The translations under genes were made by a program, and so were the position numbers. The notes beneath the pieces are model-generated. The model was not told where the DNA came from. It saw nothing but the letters and a program-made list of their open reading frames with translations, and did no database searches. Positions 49,542 through 59,102 of a DNA stretch of 64,000 nucleotides are shown piece by piece (the stretch's first letter is position 1; every line of letters starts with the position of its first letter). The stretch is taken from NCBI RefSeq assembly GCF_013034685.1, contig NZ_WQGO01000009.1:58644-122643 (forward strand), read 5' to 3'. The DNA comes from Ruegeria lacuscaerulensis. Its GTDB lineage: Bacteria; Pseudomonadota; Alphaproteobacteria; Rhodobacterales; Rhodobacteraceae.

Positions 49542-49763
49542 GTGTCGCGTCAAGCTTCCAAGTCTCGCATGGGCAGACCACGTCTGCCAAATGCCGACGC
49601 CCGTTCCAAAAGGGTTGTGACCTTTGTCACCCCGCCCGAGTACCGACGCCTAACAGAGCTGGCACATCAGTCCGATCAATCATTATCGGCCCAATGCCAC
49701 GACCTTCTTGTGGCGGCGTTGCAAGACGTAACCACCAACTGGAGAGCCTGCAGTGACGATTAG
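49542..49763 (+). CDS. Small ribbon-helix-helix-like DNA-binding protein
   Basis: 73 residues: basic N-terminus, a strand 'SKRVVTFVTPPEYRRLTELAHQSDQSLSAQCHDLLVAALQ' that has the RHH pattern of strand, helix, helix. Starts at GTG, with GGAGG 9 or so bases upstream, and overlaps the sulfatase 2 start by 11 bases, so the pair is translationally coupled. No toxin partner is seen, so autorepression of the sulfatase operon is the likely role. Confidence 0.65.
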   Translation: MSRQASKSRMGRPRLPNADARSKRVVTFVTPPEYRRLTELAHQSDQSLSAQCHDLLVAALQDVTTNWRACSDD

Positions 49764-51408
49764 TTTGAGATATATGGCGTTGGCCACAACCATGTTTACA
49801 TTCCTAACCGGGGGGCAGGTTGTTGCGCAAAGCGACCCCATTGTACACGACGGCGAATTCAGCTTTTTGCGTGCTCAGTTTGGAGAGGAGTGGGACGCGC
49901 AGGATCTCGAGATCGACGCCAAACTTGCTGAAATTCGTGAGGCCAACGGGGGTAAGCCTCCGAATTTTTTGTATATTCTGATTGACGACATCAGCTTCGG
50001 CCAGATGGGCGAGCGAAAGATGAACTATGTGATGGGGATCGAGACACCCAATATCAACGGTTTTGCCCGCGAAGGCATGTCGCTGATGCGGATGTACACT
50101 GAACCGTCCTGCACGCCGACACGTACAGCTATGTTGACCGGTCGGCATCCGATCCGGGCCGGGGTTGAAGAGGTCAAGGTCGCTCTGGTTGGTGAGGGTC
50201 TGCCTGCCAGCGAAGTGACGCTTCCCGAGATTCTGAAAGAGGTGGGGTATAACACATCTCACGTTGGCAAGTGGCATCAGGGCGATATCGAAGAGGCCTA
50301 TCCCCACAATCAGGGTTTCGACTACGCAGCCTTTCCGCTGCACCAACAGGTGCAGCTAAGCCTGATGACCCGCGAGGCAATGCAGGCCAACAATATGTTG
50401 GGATACCATGCCTCGGGTCAGAACAACCAATTTTTGCTGGACGAGCGCTTTAAACCCTACGGCTTGGTGACAGGGGTTGAGGCCGAAGCAGGCGGGCCCG
50501 CGCGCGAGGTTGAAATGGCCCCGGGCGAAGAGTGGACACAGGCCAAATATGAAGAGATGAATGAGCGCTATCAGGCGCAAGCGATGGAGCAGCTTGAGCG
50601 CGTTGCGGCGCTGGATGAGCCATTCTTTCTGCAATACTGGCCGCTTTACCCGTTGAACTTTGTCTACCCGGATCAAGCCCTCTCGCGCAACGGCGGGTTT
50701 CATGCGGACAAGTTGCAGCTTTTGGACGAATGGATCGGAGACGTTCTGGCCAAGCTAGAGGAGACAGGTGAGGCCGACAATACCATCGTCATGATCATGG
50801 CCGACAATGGCCTGATGTATCACTACGAAGGAACCTCTGGCCTGAACCAATTGATCTATCGCGGCGGCAAAACTCAGCATCTGGAAGGCGGGGTGCGCAC
50901 GGATGCGTTTATTCGCTGGCCCGGTGTGATCGAAGCTGACAGCGCTGCAGGGGACATTTTCCACGTCTCGGATATTTACACCACGATCGCGCGCATTGCC
51001 GGGGCGACAGAATTCATTCCGCGGGACCGAGTAATTGACGGGGTCGACCAAACAGCGTTGCTGCTGGAGGGTGAAGGTAATGGGCGGCGTGATTATGTTT
51101 ACGTCTACGAAGGCCCCGTGCTGCGGTCGATCGTCAAACAGGAATTCAAGATGCATCTGCCTGCGCCGGGTGCTCCGGGGGCTGCTGCGCCGACCTACAA
51201 TGTCTATAGGGACCCGCGCGAAGAACATCCGCTAGTTGGGTATTCTCTTTGGGCCGGCGCCTCGTTCCAGGACATGGTCAAGCGACATCAAAAGATGATG
51301 GCCAAATATCCCAACTCGGAAATTGGTAAAGACATTCCCTACGGCGGTATTGAGAACTTGCGTCCTGAAAGTGAGGAAACACGCGACGTGTTCATGAGCT
51401 GGCAATAA
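49753..51408 (+). CDS. Periplasmic sulfatase 2 (C-T-P-T-R type)
   Basis: 551 residues, signal peptide ending 'GGQVVA-QSD'. After a ~45-residue helical segment ('EEWDAQDLEIDAKLAEIREANGGK') comes 'FLYILIDDIS' (Asp78/79), the formylglycine motif Cys120-T-P-T-R124, 'HVGKWHQGDI' and 'IMADNGLMYHYEG', and the catalytic 'GGKTQHLEGGVRTDAFIRWPG'. Same subfamily as sulfatase 3 (shared 'RMYTEPSCTPTR' and N-terminal segment). GTG start with GGAGAG seven bases upstream. Confidence 0.93.
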   Translation: MTISLRYMALATTMFTFLTGGQVVAQSDPIVHDGEFSFLRAQFGEEWDAQDLEIDAKLAEIREANGGKPPNFLYILIDDISFGQMGERKMNYVMGIETPNINGFAREGMSLMRMYTEPSCTPTRTAMLTGRHPIRAGVEEVKVALVGEGLPASEVTLPEILKEVGYNTSHVGKWHQGDIEEAYPHNQGFDYAAFPLHQQVQLSLMTREAMQANNMLGYHASGQNNQFLLDERFKPYGLVTGVEAEAGGPAREVEMAPGEEWTQAKYEEMNERYQAQAMEQLERVAALDEPFFLQYWPLYPLNFVYPDQALSRNGGFHADKLQLLDEWIGDVLAKLEETGEADNTIVMIMADNGLMYHYEGTSGLNQLIYRGGKTQHLEGGVRTDAFIRWPGVIEADSAAGDIFHVSDIYTTIARIAGATEFIPRDRVIDGVDQTALLLEGEGNGRRDYVYVYEGPVLRSIVKQEFKMHLPAPGAPGAAAPTYNVYRDPREEHPLVGYSLWAGASFQDMVKRHQKMMAKYPNSEIGKDIPYGGIENLRPESEETRDVFMSWQ

Positions 51409-51419
51409 ACCACTCAGCC

Positions 51420-51446
51420 GGGCGCAGAGCTTGCACCTCTGCGCCC
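51420..51446 (+). terminator. Hairpin after sulfatase 2
   Basis: GGGCGCAGAG and CTCTGCGCCC form a perfect 10-bp stem with a 7-base loop, 12 bases after the stop. No T-run follows; it might give partial termination, Rho-linked termination or 3'-end protection before the outer-membrane protein gene. Confidence 0.5.
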
Positions 51447-51480
51447 CTACGCACTTAGAAATTTCACAAAGGCCCTGAAA

Positions 51481-52233
51481 ATGAACAGTACCTTTTTCGC
51501 CGGAAAGAGATGGCGCTTGTCTGCGATTGCCTGCGCGTTTTGGGCCGGATTTGCTCTGCCCGCGAAGGCAGATAACCCGACCTGGGATTTTACCGCCTAC
51601 CTGTATCTCTGGGCGCCCGCATTAAGCGGTGAAACAACCACTGGGAACAGCATCGATGTAAGTTTCAGCGACATTCTGGACAATCTCGACTTCGGGTTGA
51701 TGGGCGCTGTCAAAGCGCGACGCGCAAAGCTTTCGGTCTTTGTCGATGCACTGTATCTCAACCTGAGCAACGATCAAAATAGTGCCGTCGGTCCGGGTAT
51801 CCCTGCCTCTTCGGATGTCGATGTCGAAGGGACCGTATTTACGGGCTCGGTTGGATACGATTTGGTTGATGCGCCAGGCACCCTTTTCACAGTTTTAGGC
51901 GGGGTAAGAAGCCTGAACCTAGACAATACCGTTGACATCGAAGTCTCCGGCGGCTCGCAACGTGTGTCGGGTAAGATCAACAACTGGGACGTTGTGGTCG
52001 GTCTGCGTGGAACACGCCAGTTCAGTGATCGTTGGGGGATGTCCTACTATGCGGATATCGGTGCCGGAGAAAGTGACCTGACAACTCAGCTTAGCTTGGC
52101 TGCAAATTATAAGATCAACAATTGGGACCTGGTGCTGGGCTATCGGTATCTCGATTGGAACATCGGTAATTCGCAGGCGATTTCGGATTTGACCTTTGAC
52201 GGTCCCTTCGTCGGCGCTCGGTTTGATTTCTAA
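51481..52233 (+). CDS. Beta-barrel outer-membrane protein A
   Basis: 250 residues, signal peptide ending 'ALPAKA-DNP', then alternating strands from 'WDFTAYLYLWAPALSGET' to a C-terminal 'PFVGARFDF' with terminal Phe, the outer-membrane assembly signal. Shares 'VSFSDILDNLDFGLMGAV' with the protein at 59591 ('ASFSDLLDELEIGFMIAG'). Could form a pore or a surface anchor associated with sulfatase substrates. Confidence 0.85.
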   Translation: MNSTFFAGKRWRLSAIACAFWAGFALPAKADNPTWDFTAYLYLWAPALSGETTTGNSIDVSFSDILDNLDFGLMGAVKARRAKLSVFVDALYLNLSNDQNSAVGPGIPASSDVDVEGTVFTGSVGYDLVDAPGTLFTVLGGVRSLNLDNTVDIEVSGGSQRVSGKINNWDVVVGLRGTRQFSDRWGMSYYADIGAGESDLTTQLSLAANYKINNWDLVLGYRYLDWNIGNSQAISDLTFDGPFVGARFDF

Positions 52234-52321
52234 GGTCGAAACGTGACCCAAACCTGAGGTTCACCAAACCCTTGACGGTCATTCCCATCATCACCCTAAG
52301 ACCACCCGGAAGGAGAAACAA

Positions 52322-53182
52322 ATGACCATTGTACGCGCGGCAATCGTAGCTCTCGCCTTATGCGGGTTGGGGGATGCTGAGCAAACGCAAGCCTCCGAGG
52401 ATCGCGCCATCCCGATTGAAGGCGTGGCCAATACCAGGGACTTAGGCGGATTGCAGACCAAAGACGGGCGCAGCATTCGAACCGGGCAACTTATTCGTTC
52501 CGGTGAAATTGATCGTATGGGTGCCGACGGAATGGCTCTTGTCGAGGATCTGGGGGTTACTTCCATAGTGGACCTAAGAACCACGTTGGAATCGATCGCT
52601 GACCCTGTTTTGTGGCCGGATGGACAAGGGCCTGAACGCTACAATTTCCCGGTCATGGAACAAGAGGCTCAGATGATCGAAGACATGCGTGCAAGCATCA
52701 AGTCAGGGACGGCGACCGAGACGCAAACGGACACTCTCTTTTTCGAGGCCTTCGGATATATCGCCACTGACTACACAAAAGAATTTCGTGCTTTGTTTGA
52801 CGTCCTGATCGAGCAACCGGAGGGGGAGGCTGTGCTGTATCACTGCTCGGGTGGAAAAGACAGAACCGGTGTTGCCACTGCCTTGGTGTTGAGCGCGTTG
52901 GGCGTCACCCAAGAAGACATCGAGGCAGATTTCATGATGAGCAACGTTCTCAAGGATGCCCGCAACGCATCCGTGAAAATTGCTGATCAAGTGAACGCTG
53001 AACGCGGCACGAACATGACCCCTGAAGCGGTCTGGCCCTCGTTGGGTGTTCGAATGGAGTATTTGAATAACTTCTATAGCAGTGTGAACGAGACTTACGG
53101 TTCGGTCGACAATTACCTGCATGAGGGCCTTGGGCTGACAGATCAGGATCTGGAAAAGCTGCGCAATAGATACTTGAACTAA
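52322..53182 (+). CDS. Exported tyrosine-phosphatase-family protein
   Basis: 286 residues, N-terminal signal-like segment (MTIVRAAIVALALCG), 'GVANTRDLGGLQTKDGRSIRTGQLIRSG' and the P-loop Cys175-S-G-G-K-D-R181-T-G, all features of Y_phosphatase3-like bacterial phosphatases. AAGGAG lies 7 bases before the ATG. Its export and place between an OMP and a SYLF protein suggest a periplasmic phosphate-ester activity; substrate unknown. Confidence 0.87.
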   Translation: MTIVRAAIVALALCGLGDAEQTQASEDRAIPIEGVANTRDLGGLQTKDGRSIRTGQLIRSGEIDRMGADGMALVEDLGVTSIVDLRTTLESIADPVLWPDGQGPERYNFPVMEQEAQMIEDMRASIKSGTATETQTDTLFFEAFGYIATDYTKEFRALFDVLIEQPEGEAVLYHCSGGKDRTGVATALVLSALGVTQEDIEADFMMSNVLKDARNASVKIADQVNAERGTNMTPEAVWPSLGVRMEYLNNFYSSVNETYGSVDNYLHEGLGLTDQDLEKLRNRYLN

Positions 53183-53257
53183 TCCGAAGTCAGCTATGCT
53201 ATCTGTGACAGCAAGTGCTTTTTTGCCAAGTCACTTCGGATGAACAGGGAGGATAAG

Positions 53258-53914
53258 ATGTTGCGTTTCATATTTTTCGCCGCATTTTTGTTTGTTGGCA
53301 TTTTAGGGTTTCCCACCGAGCAATCCGCATATGCGGAAAACCTTCTGGACAAGGTGACGAAAGGCGTTTCCGACGCGGCCAAAAAGGCAGGTGATGTCGC
53401 TGAAACTGCAAGCGAGGCTGTTTTGGACACGACCAGTGGTTTGACCGCGTCCGAAATCGACAATGGGGCAAGTGCCGCACTTGATCAATTGTACAGCAAC
53501 TCATCCGAAGCCAGAGACTTGTCCGAAGAAGCGATAGCCATTTTGATTTTTCCGAAAGTCACTGCAGGTGGCTTGGTCGTCGGAGGTCAATTCGGTGAAG
53601 GCGCCATGCGAGAGAATGGGGTCACAACGGGCTACTACAATATTGCGGGTGCCTCATACGGGTTTCAGGCGGGTGTTCAGCAATTCTCATATGCAATGTT
53701 CTTCATGAACGACGCTGCCCTTGAATATTTTCGCAACAACAATGGCTGGGAGGCAGGCACCGGACCGACACTGGTTGGTGGTGATCAAGGCTGGTCTGCT
53801 TCCATGGGCACCAATGACCTTCAAGGAGATATCGTTCCAATAGTGTTCGGTCAGGAAGGTTTGATGGCGGGAACTAGTCTTAAGGGGACAAAGATCAGCA
53901 AAATCGATAAGTAA
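53258..53914 (+). CDS. SYLF/Ysc84-domain lipid-binding protein
   Basis: 218 residues from MLRFIFFAAFLFVG with a signal peptide ending 'QSAYA-ENL'. The SYLF domain follows ('AIAILIFPKVTAGGLVVGGQFGEGAMRENG', 'YGFQAGVQQFSYAMFFMN'). The ATG with GGGAGGA four bases upstream was preferred to one six codons earlier. SYLF domains bind phosphoinositides or other lipids; in bacteria the role is unclear. Confidence 0.85.
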   Translation: MLRFIFFAAFLFVGILGFPTEQSAYAENLLDKVTKGVSDAAKKAGDVAETASEAVLDTTSGLTASEIDNGASAALDQLYSNSSEARDLSEEAIAILIFPKVTAGGLVVGGQFGEGAMRENGVTTGYYNIAGASYGFQAGVQQFSYAMFFMNDAALEYFRNNNGWEAGTGPTLVGGDQGWSASMGTNDLQGDIVPIVFGQEGLMAGTSLKGTKISKIDK

Positions 53915-54164
53915 AGGCGGAGTTAAACCTTTGGGTTTGCAGCGGATGCTGGTTGTTCTACCGATCTCGGTCATCCCTATTGTTCTTCGGCAAAAAAGTG
54001 TGCCCGCTGTTGCCTATGTGAAGCCCAAACCATGTTTGCGCGATCGACATAGCTCCGAAGCATGTAGGCGGAGTCCGCGTGATCGTAACTGGCCGCGACA
54101 CGTCTCCGCTCGCCAGCCCAACCCACGCAATCAAAAAAGGAAACAATACTACAATCGAATGGAC

Positions 54165-55463
54165 TTATCGCGAGACCGGATCGATCCATCCAGCAGCCGC
54201 CAATTGTCGCAAAACACGTTCTGCATCGGCTATGTCCTCGAACAGGGCTTTTAGGACCTGCGAAACACGGCTTTCCGGCCACGACGTTTGAAACGCAACA
54301 ACCATTTCCCTAGCTTTTTCATGCTGTCCAGATGCCTGATAGGCAGCGATAAGATGGGCGGTGTTGATCTCGCTTATGGGACCTCCAGAACGGACCGCTT
54401 GCGTCAGGTGAGTGATCGACTTTTGGTATTCACCCGCGTGGAAATACGCATTCCCCAACGTGTTGCGCCAAGGCAGTCCCCGTCCGGGGCGATGTTGATG
54501 AAGTTTTGGGTTTGCGTTGGCTATCGCCCGTTCGAAATCGCCCGAAAACACCGAAATTATGGCATCGATTTCAAGCGCGTATAGGTCATCGGGCTCAAGC
54601 TCTAAGGCACGGCGACTGGAGGTTTGCGCTGAAGCAAAATCGCGACGTACCATTTGCGAAAAGGCCCTGGCGGAATGGCTCCAGGATTTGGTCGAATCCA
54701 GTTCGAGCGCGCGTTCCGCCAATTCATTAGCTGATTGCATATAGGCCTGACGCATCTCCGCGTTGGGGGACAGCCCGGCAAGAATGGTCGACGCCTGCGA
54801 AGCCCCCGCGTAGCTGCCATAGTAGTTCGGGTCCAGTCGCATTGCCTCTTCAAACATGTCCAGCGCGGCTGAAACGCGCACCAGTTCGGGCGCTGGGAAT
54901 AGCAAGCCCCGCGCCTCTTGGGTCATGTTTCTGGCCAACAGGTTGGTGGGATTATTTTCGAACAACGCGGATCGTGCTTCAGGCGATAGCGCCTCAGGGG
55001 TTGTGTCCGTGCGCAAGAAGCTAAAATAGACCGCTGCCGCAAGCCCTGCAACAAGAGTGCCTCCCAGAACCCATTTTACCCGAAATGCGGGACGAGCCCG
55101 AGGGGCCAGCTCGGTCGTCTTAGACCTCAGTTCGAAACGTGGGGTGTAGCCCCCCTTGTCGATATAAATACGCACCGGGTCCTCTCGACCTTCGGTGCCA
55201 TAGTAAAGATCTAACCTTTGGCGCAATCTGGTGGCATCGACCCTGACCACGTTTTCTGGCGCACCATCGGCACATGGGCCTTTGTGGTACACCTCTTCCA
55301 GGATCCTTTTTCCCAAAATCATGTCTGGTCGCCCGGCCAGTTCCTGTTCGACCACGTAGGTCAGGAAAGCCCTCAGGCGTTCGGCCCCGCCGAATTCGTC
55401 GCTTTCAACAACGCGACGCAGAGCGGCTTGCTTTTCCTCTCTGTCAATTTCGGTCTCAGCCAT
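54165..55463 (-). CDS. Membrane-anchored TPR regulator next to sulfatase 3
   Basis: 432 residues. The first ~110 match the cytoplasmic domain seen at the N-terminus of TolB/TPR-type adenylate-cyclase-like regulators ('RLRAFLTYVVEQELAGRPDMILGKRILEEVY', 'VVRVDATRLRQRLDLYYG', 'VRIYIDKGGYTPRF'). A single helix follows (~129-150), then TPR-like repeats (~185-400) predicted periplasmic. The N-domain is winged-helix-like, so direct DNA binding is plausible, as with CadC (inference). Divergent from sulfatase 3 with TGTAAC half-sites between. Confidence 0.78.
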   Translation of the reverse strand: MAETEIDREEKQAALRRVVESDEFGGAERLRAFLTYVVEQELAGRPDMILGKRILEEVYHKGPCADGAPENVVRVDATRLRQRLDLYYGTEGREDPVRIYIDKGGYTPRFELRSKTTELAPRARPAFRVKWVLGGTLVAGLAAAVYFSFLRTDTTPEALSPEARSALFENNPTNLLARNMTQEARGLLFPAPELVRVSAALDMFEEAMRLDPNYYGSYAGASQASTILAGLSPNAEMRQAYMQSANELAERALELDSTKSWSHSARAFSQMVRRDFASAQTSSRRALELEPDDLYALEIDAIISVFSGDFERAIANANPKLHQHRPGRGLPWRNTLGNAYFHAGEYQKSITHLTQAVRSGGPISEINTAHLIAAYQASGQHEKAREMVVAFQTSWPESRVSQVLKALFEDIADAERVLRQLAAAGWIDPVSR

Positions 55464-55487
55464 AGGCGGGTCGCCTCACAGACAATC

Positions 55488-55514
55488 TGTAACGGTTACA
55501 CGCCCCAAGTTACA
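55488..55514. promoter_or_regulatory. TGTAAC/GTTACA repeats between TPR regulator and sulfatase 3
   Basis: TGTAAC-G-GTTACA is a perfect 13-base dyad at 55488-55500, with a further GTTACA at 55509-55514. They lie 25-51 bases from the start of the regulator and ~120 upstream of sulfatase 3. Three matching half-sites in 27 bases suggest cooperative binding by the divergent regulator. Confidence 0.5.
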
Positions 55515-55636
55515 TTGTTCGGTTGCGTTTTGCATCATCCAATTGTCTGCACAACCATCTGATGGTTCAGGCTGTTTCGGAAGTTTCCGACCCGCAGGGC
55601 GATCAGGGTTCTTGGATCAGAAAACGGGATGATAGC

Positions 55637-57334
55637 ATGACAGAGCCGCGCAATAGCCACACCCTCGCAACCGCGCTGATCGCAGGTATTTCGGTGTTGA
55701 CCGGCACGCAAGTCGGCGCGCAGAGCGGGCCGATCGTCAGGGACGCCGAATACTACATTCTCGAAGCGCAGAACGGCGAAGAATGGGCGCGCGAAGATCA
55801 GGAAATCGACGCAGCACTGGCCCAATTTCAGGACGCCAATGACGGCAAGCCACCGAATGTTCTGTATATCTTGATTGACGATATCGGCTTTGGCGATCTG
55901 GGCAGTGAAACCCTGAACATGATCCGTGGCTACAAGACCCCCGCGATCAATCAATTCGCCGCCGAAGGTATGCGGCTGGCGCGGATGTATACGGAACCTT
56001 CCTGCACACCAACCCGCGTGGCTTTTATGACCGGCCGACAGCCGCATCGGAATGGGATGGGCAACACGCAGGTCGAGTTAGCGGGCTTCGGCCTAGCTGA
56101 AGATGAGGTGACACTGGCCGAACTGCTGTCAGATGCCGGATACAACACCGCCCATATCGGAAAGTGGCACATGGGCGATATCCGCGAGTCCTGGCCAAAT
56201 TACCAAGGTTTCGATTTTGCGGCTTTTCCGATCCATCAGCAGGGTCAGTTGACGATCTATCACGACGATGCAGCCGACGAGGAGGTCTCGATTGGGATCG
56301 GCGACAACAACTATGACGATCTCTATACGATGGATCGTTGGTTGCGCACTGACGCTTCGCGTTTGGCCACTGGAGTGGAAGGCGTGCGCAACGAGGACGT
56401 GCGCGAGGTCCATATGGAACCGGGCGAACGTTGGAACGAAGCCAAGTACCATGAAATGAACGTGCGATATCAAGAGCAGGCAATGGAACAGCTACGTAGC
56501 CTTGCCGCCAAGGACGAGCCGTTCTTCTTGCAATACTGGCCGCTTTATCCGTTAACCGGACCGCGCACGACAACCAGCGAATACACGACGCCCAATGGCG
56601 GTCACTATGTCGAGAAAATGAAGCTGGTGGACACCTGGATCGGCGACCTTTTGGCCGAGATGGAGACGTTGGGCGTCGCCGACAACACCATCGTCATCAT
56701 TATGGGTGACAACGGGCATTTCACAAAATACGCGCCTCAGTCAGGTTACACGCCCATGATCTTCCGGGGCGGCAAGGGTGCCACGACCGAGGGTGGCGTT
56801 CGCGTGGACGCCTTTGTTCGCTGGCCCGAGATGATCCAGGCCGGATCGGTTGTTGGCGATATGGTCCATGTCACCGATCTGTTCACAACGCTAGCGCGTG
56901 TGGCTGGGGCCACCGATGCAATTCCGCGGGATCGGGTTATCGACGGCATTGACCAGACGTCCCTGCTGCTGAATGGCGAGGCGCATGGCCGCCGGGACTA
57001 CGTGTTCCTCTACAACATCGACAAGTTGGAGGCCGTGGTTAAAGAGCAATACAAGCTGGCGATCCCCGGCGGAAACATCGAAAACGCGATCCTCGCGGAT
57101 TTCTACGACCTGTTTCGCGACCCACAGGAAAAATATCCCGTCTCGACCGAGATCGGTGCCTGGGGCAGCGCGAAATTCGTCAACATGATCCAGCGGCATT
57201 TCCTACGCAAACAGAAATACCCCGATACGCCTCCGGGCACCGGTGTCCCTTATGACGGGATCGTCAACCTACGTCCCGAAACCAAGGCTGTTGTCGAGGA
57301 GTTCTTCTTCATGCGGCAAACACCCGAACAATAA
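55637..57334 (+). CDS. Periplasmic sulfatase 3 (C-T-P-T-R type)
   Basis: 565 residues from MTEPRN; the frame is open upstream but lacks a signal peptide pattern there. Signal ends 'GTQVGA-QSG'. 'LYILIDDIGFGDLG' (Asp81/82), formylglycine motif Cys123-T-P-T-R127, 'HIGKWHMGDI' and 'IMGDNGHFTKYAP' are intact. Closely related in layout to sulfatase 2, with the same ~45-residue helical segment before the catalytic domain. Heads the module ending in OMP B and an MFS transporter. Confidence 0.93.
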   Translation: MTEPRNSHTLATALIAGISVLTGTQVGAQSGPIVRDAEYYILEAQNGEEWAREDQEIDAALAQFQDANDGKPPNVLYILIDDIGFGDLGSETLNMIRGYKTPAINQFAAEGMRLARMYTEPSCTPTRVAFMTGRQPHRNGMGNTQVELAGFGLAEDEVTLAELLSDAGYNTAHIGKWHMGDIRESWPNYQGFDFAAFPIHQQGQLTIYHDDAADEEVSIGIGDNNYDDLYTMDRWLRTDASRLATGVEGVRNEDVREVHMEPGERWNEAKYHEMNVRYQEQAMEQLRSLAAKDEPFFLQYWPLYPLTGPRTTTSEYTTPNGGHYVEKMKLVDTWIGDLLAEMETLGVADNTIVIIMGDNGHFTKYAPQSGYTPMIFRGGKGATTEGGVRVDAFVRWPEMIQAGSVVGDMVHVTDLFTTLARVAGATDAIPRDRVIDGIDQTSLLLNGEAHGRRDYVFLYNIDKLEAVVKEQYKLAIPGGNIENAILADFYDLFRDPQEKYPVSTEIGAWGSAKFVNMIQRHFLRKQKYPDTPPGTGVPYDGIVNLRPETKAVVEEFFFMRQTPEQ

Positions 57335-57383
57335 GTCCCCTGAGACACATCCTTTGAAACCCTATTCCGAGTAGGAGACCGCA

Positions 57384-57866
57384 ATGATCCCGTTTATTTC
57401 TAAGAAAACAGCACTCAATACCGTTGCCATCCTGGCGCTTTCCTTTACTCAGATACCTGCGGCCACAGCGCAGACGGCCAATGCCCCCTGCGGAGAAAAC
57501 CTGCCGCTTTCCGGAAAGATCACCTTTAACGGCCAAAGCTTCTCGATCCTTGTTGGGGTTCGATGGGGCAAAGGTGTTCTGACCTTGAATGACGGGCAAG
57601 AGATCCCCTTCTCGGCCAACGGCGTGAAGGCCTTGGAGTCGGGTGCTCGCGTGGGCGAGATTGAGGGTGAGGTATATGGTCTGACCGACCCGCTGGATTT
57701 TGTTGGGCAATATTTCGGAGTGGCCGGTGGTGTTGTCCCGGTTCAATCGGCTGGTGATATTACGCTGGTCAACGCTGCGTGCGTAGTGATCGTTGCGCGC
57801 CATAAATCCACGGGTGTAAAGCTGTCGGCCCCGGTCGAACAATCCATAAAGATTCAGTTCCAATGA
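57384..57866 (+). CDS. Small secreted protein of unknown family
   Basis: 160 residues, signal peptide ending 'PAATA-QTA'. Contains two Cys ('APCGENL', 'NAACVVI') likely to pair and glycine-rich strands ('ILVGVRWGKGVLTLNDGQ'). Predicted all-beta. No family recognised. Placed between sulfatase 3 and an alpha/beta hydrolase. Confidence 0.68.
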   Translation: MIPFISKKTALNTVAILALSFTQIPAATAQTANAPCGENLPLSGKITFNGQSFSILVGVRWGKGVLTLNDGQEIPFSANGVKALESGARVGEIEGEVYGLTDPLDFVGQYFGVAGGVVPVQSAGDITLVNAACVVIVARHKSTGVKLSAPVEQSIKIQFQ

Positions 57867-57929
57867 CGCCTCCGGGGGGCGCCCAATATAGCGGCCCCAC
57901 TCGACAGACCTGTAACAGGACTGGTTTCA

Positions 57930-59030
57930 ATGCGCTTTTTGATCGTCATGCTGCTAAGTGTTTGCGCGGGGTGCGGCGGGCCCCAAAACCTTGTGGGCGT
58001 CGAAACCGCAATACCGGTTTCCAGCGTTCCGGAACTCACCCGCCATAGGATCTACATTGCGACGCCGCGCGCTCTGTCTGACGACCCAACCGAGTTCTTT
58101 TCAGGCGACCGCGCCTCTGACATGAGCTTTGCTGCTGTCGACGTCACCATCCCCCCGGATCATCAGAAAGGGAATATTGAACGACCGTCATCCCTGCCTG
58201 CCGACCCACGCAAGCATTTCGTGATCACAGCACCGCAGTTGTTCAGTGACGGAACCCAATTCCGGCAAGAAGTCAGCCGTTCGGTGCGAGCTTTGCCCCG
58301 CAATGATCACGAAGTGCTGTTGTTCGTGCATGGCTATAACACGAACCTGACCAGCGCGGTTTTGCAAATGGCCCAATTCGTCGAAGATTCCGGATACAAG
58401 GGGGTCCCGATCTTGTTCACCTGGGCTTCAAGCGGGCAGACCGTCAAATATGTCTACGACATAAACAGCGCCCTGATCGCTCGAGATCACCTGGTCAGCA
58501 TGTTTTCCGTCATGGAAAGCAGCAACATTGAAGGATACGATCTAGTGGCTCATTCGATGGGCACATTCCTGGTCATGGAGGCCGGGCGGCAGATTTCAAT
58601 GACGACCGGGCTGAACCCGACGGGGAAGGCCCAAAACGTCGTTCTGGCCGCACCCGATATAGATATAGATCTGTTTCTGACGCAAATTCGCAGGTTTCCG
58701 GAACAGTATCGACGGTTCGTCGTGCTTGTGTCTCAGGATGACAAGGCGCTTAGGGCCAGCCAACGGGTCGCCGGCGGTGTCTCGCGTCTGGGACAGATCC
58801 CAGCCGAGGATTTGGCCGAACTGGGCGTTAATGCAATCGACCTTAGCGCAGTCAAAAATACGGGCTCATTGGCACATTCGAAATTCAAGGACTCGCCCGA
58901 AATCGCGCAGTTGATCGGCACTGCCCTGAGTGAAAACTCAAGTTTTGAATCGGATGTCAGTTTTCCTGTGGGTCGCAAAATTGGCACCGGTATCGACGGG
59001 TTGCTGCAAGTTGTGAGGGTGGGCGGATGA
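57930..59030 (+). CDS. Periplasmic alpha/beta hydrolase (DUF900-like), possible lipoprotein
   Basis: 366 residues. N-terminus MRFLIVMLLSVCAGCGG has a Cys that could be lipidated, although the -3 position is Cys rather than Leu/Val. 'VLLFVHGYNTNL' is the oxyanion HG motif and 'VAHSMGTFL' the nucleophile elbow (Ser209). The wording matches the DUF900 esterase-like family. Substrate unknown; might remove acyl esters from polysaccharides (inference). Confidence 0.83.
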   Translation: MRFLIVMLLSVCAGCGGPQNLVGVETAIPVSSVPELTRHRIYIATPRALSDDPTEFFSGDRASDMSFAAVDVTIPPDHQKGNIERPSSLPADPRKHFVITAPQLFSDGTQFRQEVSRSVRALPRNDHEVLLFVHGYNTNLTSAVLQMAQFVEDSGYKGVPILFTWASSGQTVKYVYDINSALIARDHLVSMFSVMESSNIEGYDLVAHSMGTFLVMEAGRQISMTTGLNPTGKAQNVVLAAPDIDIDLFLTQIRRFPEQYRRFVVLVSQDDKALRASQRVAGGVSRLGQIPAEDLAELGVNAIDLSAVKNTGSLAHSKFKDSPEIAQLIGTALSENSSFESDVSFPVGRKIGTGIDGLLQVVRVGG

Positions 59031-59102
59031 ATAGACCGTCCAGTCGCTTCAGTAACTGCCTTGTTCTCGGCTTTAGCGAATTTCGGAAAAGGAATCCCTG
59101 AG

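Noticed and set aside
49542..49763. RHH-like protein as an antitoxin of a toxin-antitoxin pair
   Set aside because: The gene downstream is an exported sulfatase and no toxin frame overlaps it.
53915..54164. Short frames in the gap between the SYLF gene and the TPR regulator
   Set aside because: No ribosome-binding site, domain or composition supports them; the gap appears non-coding.
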